60,000 bases of DNA from Membranipora membranacea (Eukaryota; Bryozoa; Gymnolaemata; Cheilostomatida; Membraniporidae), in NCBI GenBank assembly GCA_914767715.1, contig OU612073.1, positions 11,658,001-11,718,000 of the forward strand. Reading direction: 5' to 3'. A program made the translations under genes and the position numbers. Each line of letters starts with the position of its first letter. The stretch's first letter is position 1. Of this stretch, positions 57,501 through 60,000 are shown piece by piece. The notes beneath the pieces are model-generated. The model did no database searches and was not told where the DNA came from. It worked only from the letters and a program-made list of their open reading frames with translations.

Positions 57501-59927
57501 TTCAGTTTATATCACCAATACATGTTCCTTGTTTTTAAAAGACTGTAAGTGTGGTGTTGTCAGACAATGTTTTGATAGTAAGAAGTGTTCGTCCCAAATT
57601 TCACATCGTGGCTTATGACTCACCGCTATATGATTGTTGATGCAGCTAAACATTGTTTTACAGAATGTTCAACGCAGAGCAAGGCGTAGCTTGCATAAAA
57701 CAGAATACTACTACACAATGATAATGTTCATAGCAACCCTACCTACCGACCATAACAATCCTTAGAAGGTGGCGACTTGCGATATAGTATGATAACAGTG
57801 AGCTAAAGTTTTGCCAGTGCACCAGCAAAAATCAACGCCAATTCATATTGTGACGGTGAGATCAGTGAAAACTCGGATGATTGAGAAAGCATGGCAATCA
57901 TTGTCAAAGCAAGACAGCAAGACGACAACACACCGTAACAATCCCTCGGTAGCTTATGCAGGAGCAGTAGTAATAAATTGAAATGCTCACCTTGGCCATT
58001 TTTGGAGCGCTCGGCCATGTCGACAGCTGGTATTAGATATTGAGTAGTTATAGTATCAGGACGTTCTGATTTAGTCTCACTTAGCCAGCTACCGTATGTC
58101 CTGAGAGCCTGAGAGTAGTGCTGATAGTCTGATACCTTCACTCCGTCGGACTGTCAAAATATGAATATAGGTTAGTATGTTTGCATTTTTAAACTTGTTC
58201 CATTACATGTCATTTCACCGGCTGTTTAATATTATGTGGATTATTTTTGAAAAGCAGCGAATAATAGATTCATGTCAGAGATATGCCTAGTTTTGTAAAC
58301 AGGAGATGATCACTATTAATTCACAATACCCAGAATTTCTATGAGACTGGTACCAAATTACAGCGTTCCAATGAAAATTATTTCTATGATAAAGACTGTG
58401 TACTGCTTCCTAAGAAGGTGTTTGTTTTTCGGATGCATATATTTTAGCTGCCAAAACTGCATACCTGGGTTTTTTCTTTCAGGGTAATCATAGATTCCTT
58501 GACGATATACATGGCCCTATCAGGTTCGTTTGAGCACCAGAATATGTTAGCTTGTTCCAGATCACATCTCGTGTCCCATAAATCTGGATGTCTGGATCTA
58601 AACCTGTCCATCATCTGCTCACTCAGCTAATGTAATAACGCAAATTAATCACAATAATTACAAAAACACATATTTGCAAACTGTGTAAATAATAAAATCA
58701 GGAAAATGAAAACGAAAAATTTTCAGTTCAAAGATTCAAAAACTAATTTAACGCCTCTTCATAATCTCTCTCATCTATACAAAATTTTCCTTGCACAATC
58801 CAATAACTGCATTAGGAATGAGATACTTTGAGCCAGTCTCACCGAGTATAATGTTGACAGTCGGGCCTTCTCACTCAAAGATACAGCTGTTTCTGTTATA
58901 TACTCTCCTAATCCAGTTTGATTTTGCTCAGGCGTTTTATCAGATAACAATAAACTACAGAGGGTGAGTCTGGACTCCTCAGTCCTCAGTGCTGATTGGC
59001 TGATGTCTGGTGACATAATTTCCTGTCTTTGAGATTCCTGTTTCCATTCGGTGACTAGATTTGATATTGCATCTGCTGCTGAGCTGAAATGTAACATAGT
59101 AACAGCTGGCAAACTAAAGATGATACATACGTTCCTATCCAGAAAAAATTGGTAATACTGATGCCTTGCATTTGAGGCTCTAAAGTGTTTAAGATGGATT
59201 ATTACTGTTGGTGAATTTTAGGGATAACTAAAAAATGGCCATACTGAACCCTAAACCACTAAGAAAAAGCGCAACTGTAAGCTTGAGTGGTGAGTGATGG
59301 CTTCGCATTGAATGCAATATTGAAGGAAAAACAATGTGTTACCTTTCTTGCTTCGCTTGACTGATTTGTTTTAATACACAGCCTAGTTTTAGGTGGCTTA
59401 GTGACTCCCTCATCTGGTCTGATGCTAGCTGAGATGTACCACACATAACCAAAGATCTCTCACATTTATCCTTCATATAGTCGAGTAGTGTAGAGGTCTG
59501 TGAGTAGTCTGAGTTATGAACAGATTTACCTGTCATGTACAGACACTCATTGATTCCAAGAGAATCATGAAGTCTGAAATTGAATGAGTACTTCTTTGAG
59601 TGTTGAATATACCGCCAAGTCATAATTTTACAATAAATAATTACTTAACTCATACCAATGATCATGCCCAAATCAAATTGGATCATGCTTGATCTAACAA
59701 CATCTTTGTTCATTGCATTTCTAGTCCAGTTCTCATCATGAAATTGACAAAGCTTATCGTTTACCTTGTAACAGTAGGCATATTGCCCCACTGGGTGTAT
59801 CTCCAGGCTTGCTCGTATCTCATTTCTCTGCACTGTGAGTTGTCCTCACTTGGGATTTGCGCCAAGAATGTATCCAACAGGTGAGTAAGCCCACTAGAGC
59901 GCAAACAGGTTAACCCTTCACCGATAC
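45524..59927 (-). CDS. ATM: ATM C-terminal part, copy B (5' part outside window)
   Basis: Sixteen exons with the same lengths and phases as copy A: 59927-59765, 59573-59343, 59083-58843, 58626-58465, 58150-57991, 57459-57288, 56334-56124, 55443-55222, 54615-54415, 50112-49972, 49527-49356, 49194-49094, 48408-48228, 47354-47153, 46508-46315 and 45759-45524. FAT, PI3K-like kinase ([25 protein letters not shown]) and FATC are all open. Differences from copy A are few in the kinase (for example Ala for Val after PKII) and more frequent in the first three exons ([10 protein letters not shown] against [25 protein letters not shown] against [15 protein letters not shown]). The first visible exon begins in phase 1, so more exons must lie beyond 60000. 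This copy is therefore the better candidate for the full-length gene. A nested kinase gene occupies the intron between exons 9 and 10. Confidence 0.93.
45885..46045 (+). repeat. diverged SINE relic in the last ATM intron (copy B)
   Basis: ACCAAGTTCATACCACACGC and GGGCTCTGTGAATTACAAGG align loosely with the relic in the same intron of copy A (28590-28730; shared CACCACACGCAGCCCAC / TACCACACGCAGCCCAC). Surrounding intron sequence is hardly alignable. Confidence 0.55.
47543..47665 (-). repeat. tRNA-headed SINE (copy B counterpart)
   Basis: Same insertion as at about 31160-31280, with the same A-box and B-box and only single-base differences (CCATGCCC for CCACGCCC). The neighbouring TA microsatellite is shorter here. 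Confidence 0.68.
50626..53088 (+). CDS. nested protein kinase B, non-RD, paralogue of kinase A
   Basis: Three exons (50626-50846, 51698-51933, 52223-53088) join in frame to 440 residues. It shares with kinase A the glycine loop (GEPRGSYG), AIKK lysine, DFG, APE and the C-terminal module ([14 protein letters not shown] ... FVRFLKKYM). The catalytic loop is HGDVKPNN, so it too is non-RD with Asp, Lys and final Asn intact. Against kinase A it differs in clusters: residues 4-30 ([12 protein letters not shown]), the start of exon 3 ([36 protein letters not shown]) and near [11 protein letters not shown], which has three extra residues. In between, long stretches are identical. No hairpin insertion lies at its start, and ATG 50626 is the first codon of the homologous frame. 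It is antisense within the ATM copy B intron between exons 9 and 10. Confidence 0.85.
55522..55682 (-). repeat. tRNA-derived SINE in ATM intron (copy B)
   Basis: Counterpart of the SINE at 39750-39910, nearly identical, with the TAGCTAAGATGG A-box and GTTTGAATCCC B-box on the minus strand. Confidence 0.72.
56766..57259. mobile_element. snapback MITE (copy B counterpart)
   Basis: Same element as at 41028-41520, with the left terminus mutated from TTAA to TTGA and a roughly 40 bp difference just outside the left end (copy A has extra T-rich sequence near 40960-41000). Confidence 0.75.
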
Positions 59928-60000
59928 CTGAATCTTATTGGAAGCAGAATTTTTTGTCACAATAGAAATGATTTCAACAATGGTTTCTGTAGTCCCAATG
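59928..60000. other. start of the next upstream ATM intron (copy B)
   Basis: After the acceptor of the first visible exon the sequence no longer resembles copy A's flank at 44319 onward. Too short to hold an exon with support. Confidence 0.5.

Overview
The window reads as nuclear DNA of an early-branching animal: AT-rich, intron-rich, with canonical GT-AG introns (many under 300 bp), animal gene families (ATM, THAP proteins, a P2X7-tail-like domain, signalling kinases) and dense small transposons. A demosponge is my best guess; this is inference, not a database result.

Layout. 1-1160: decayed LINE reverse transcriptase (minus). 2016-7283: seven-exon secreted, probably GPI-anchored protein (plus), with two copies of a hAT-like MITE (one in intron 1, one in intron 4) and a GGCTA-repeat palindrome in intron 4. 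7.3-14.6 kb: no gene I can support, but a 2.1 kb element with 60 bp inverted ends and a 9 bp target duplication, and a G-rich hairpin. 14681-18808: two-exon kinase-related protein (minus) whose 3.3 kb intron holds a foldback-like element and a dead LINE fragment. 20426-24822: intact twelve-exon THAP/transposase-like gene (plus), facing a convergent single-exon gene with a P2X7 C-tail-like domain (26163-26738, minus); the 3' end of the latter is tandemly duplicated as a pseudogene fragment.

28.2-60 kb: the main event. The C-terminal third of the DNA-damage kinase ATM (FAT, PI3K-like kinase, FATC; 16 exons, minus) occurs twice in tandem. The downstream copy (A, 28227-44318) starts abruptly inside the FAT region because copy B's last exon lies only 1.2 kb upstream of it. 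Copy B (45524-59927) runs off the window. In the same ATM intron of both copies sits, on the opposite strand, a complete three-exon protein kinase gene (A 34385-36851; B 50626-53088) with a non-RD catalytic loop (HGD) and a C-terminal module of about 70 residues. The same module recurs in the 14.7 kb gene, which looks like a relative that lost its catalytic segment. So the window holds three members of an apparently undescribed kinase family, two of them carried inside a duplicated ATM.

Divergence between the ATM copies is mosaic: introns in the central 13 kb are nearly identical, introns at both ends are barely alignable, yet exon lengths and reading frames match throughout. Coordinates of exons were derived by hand from splice sites and phase and may be off by a base in places.
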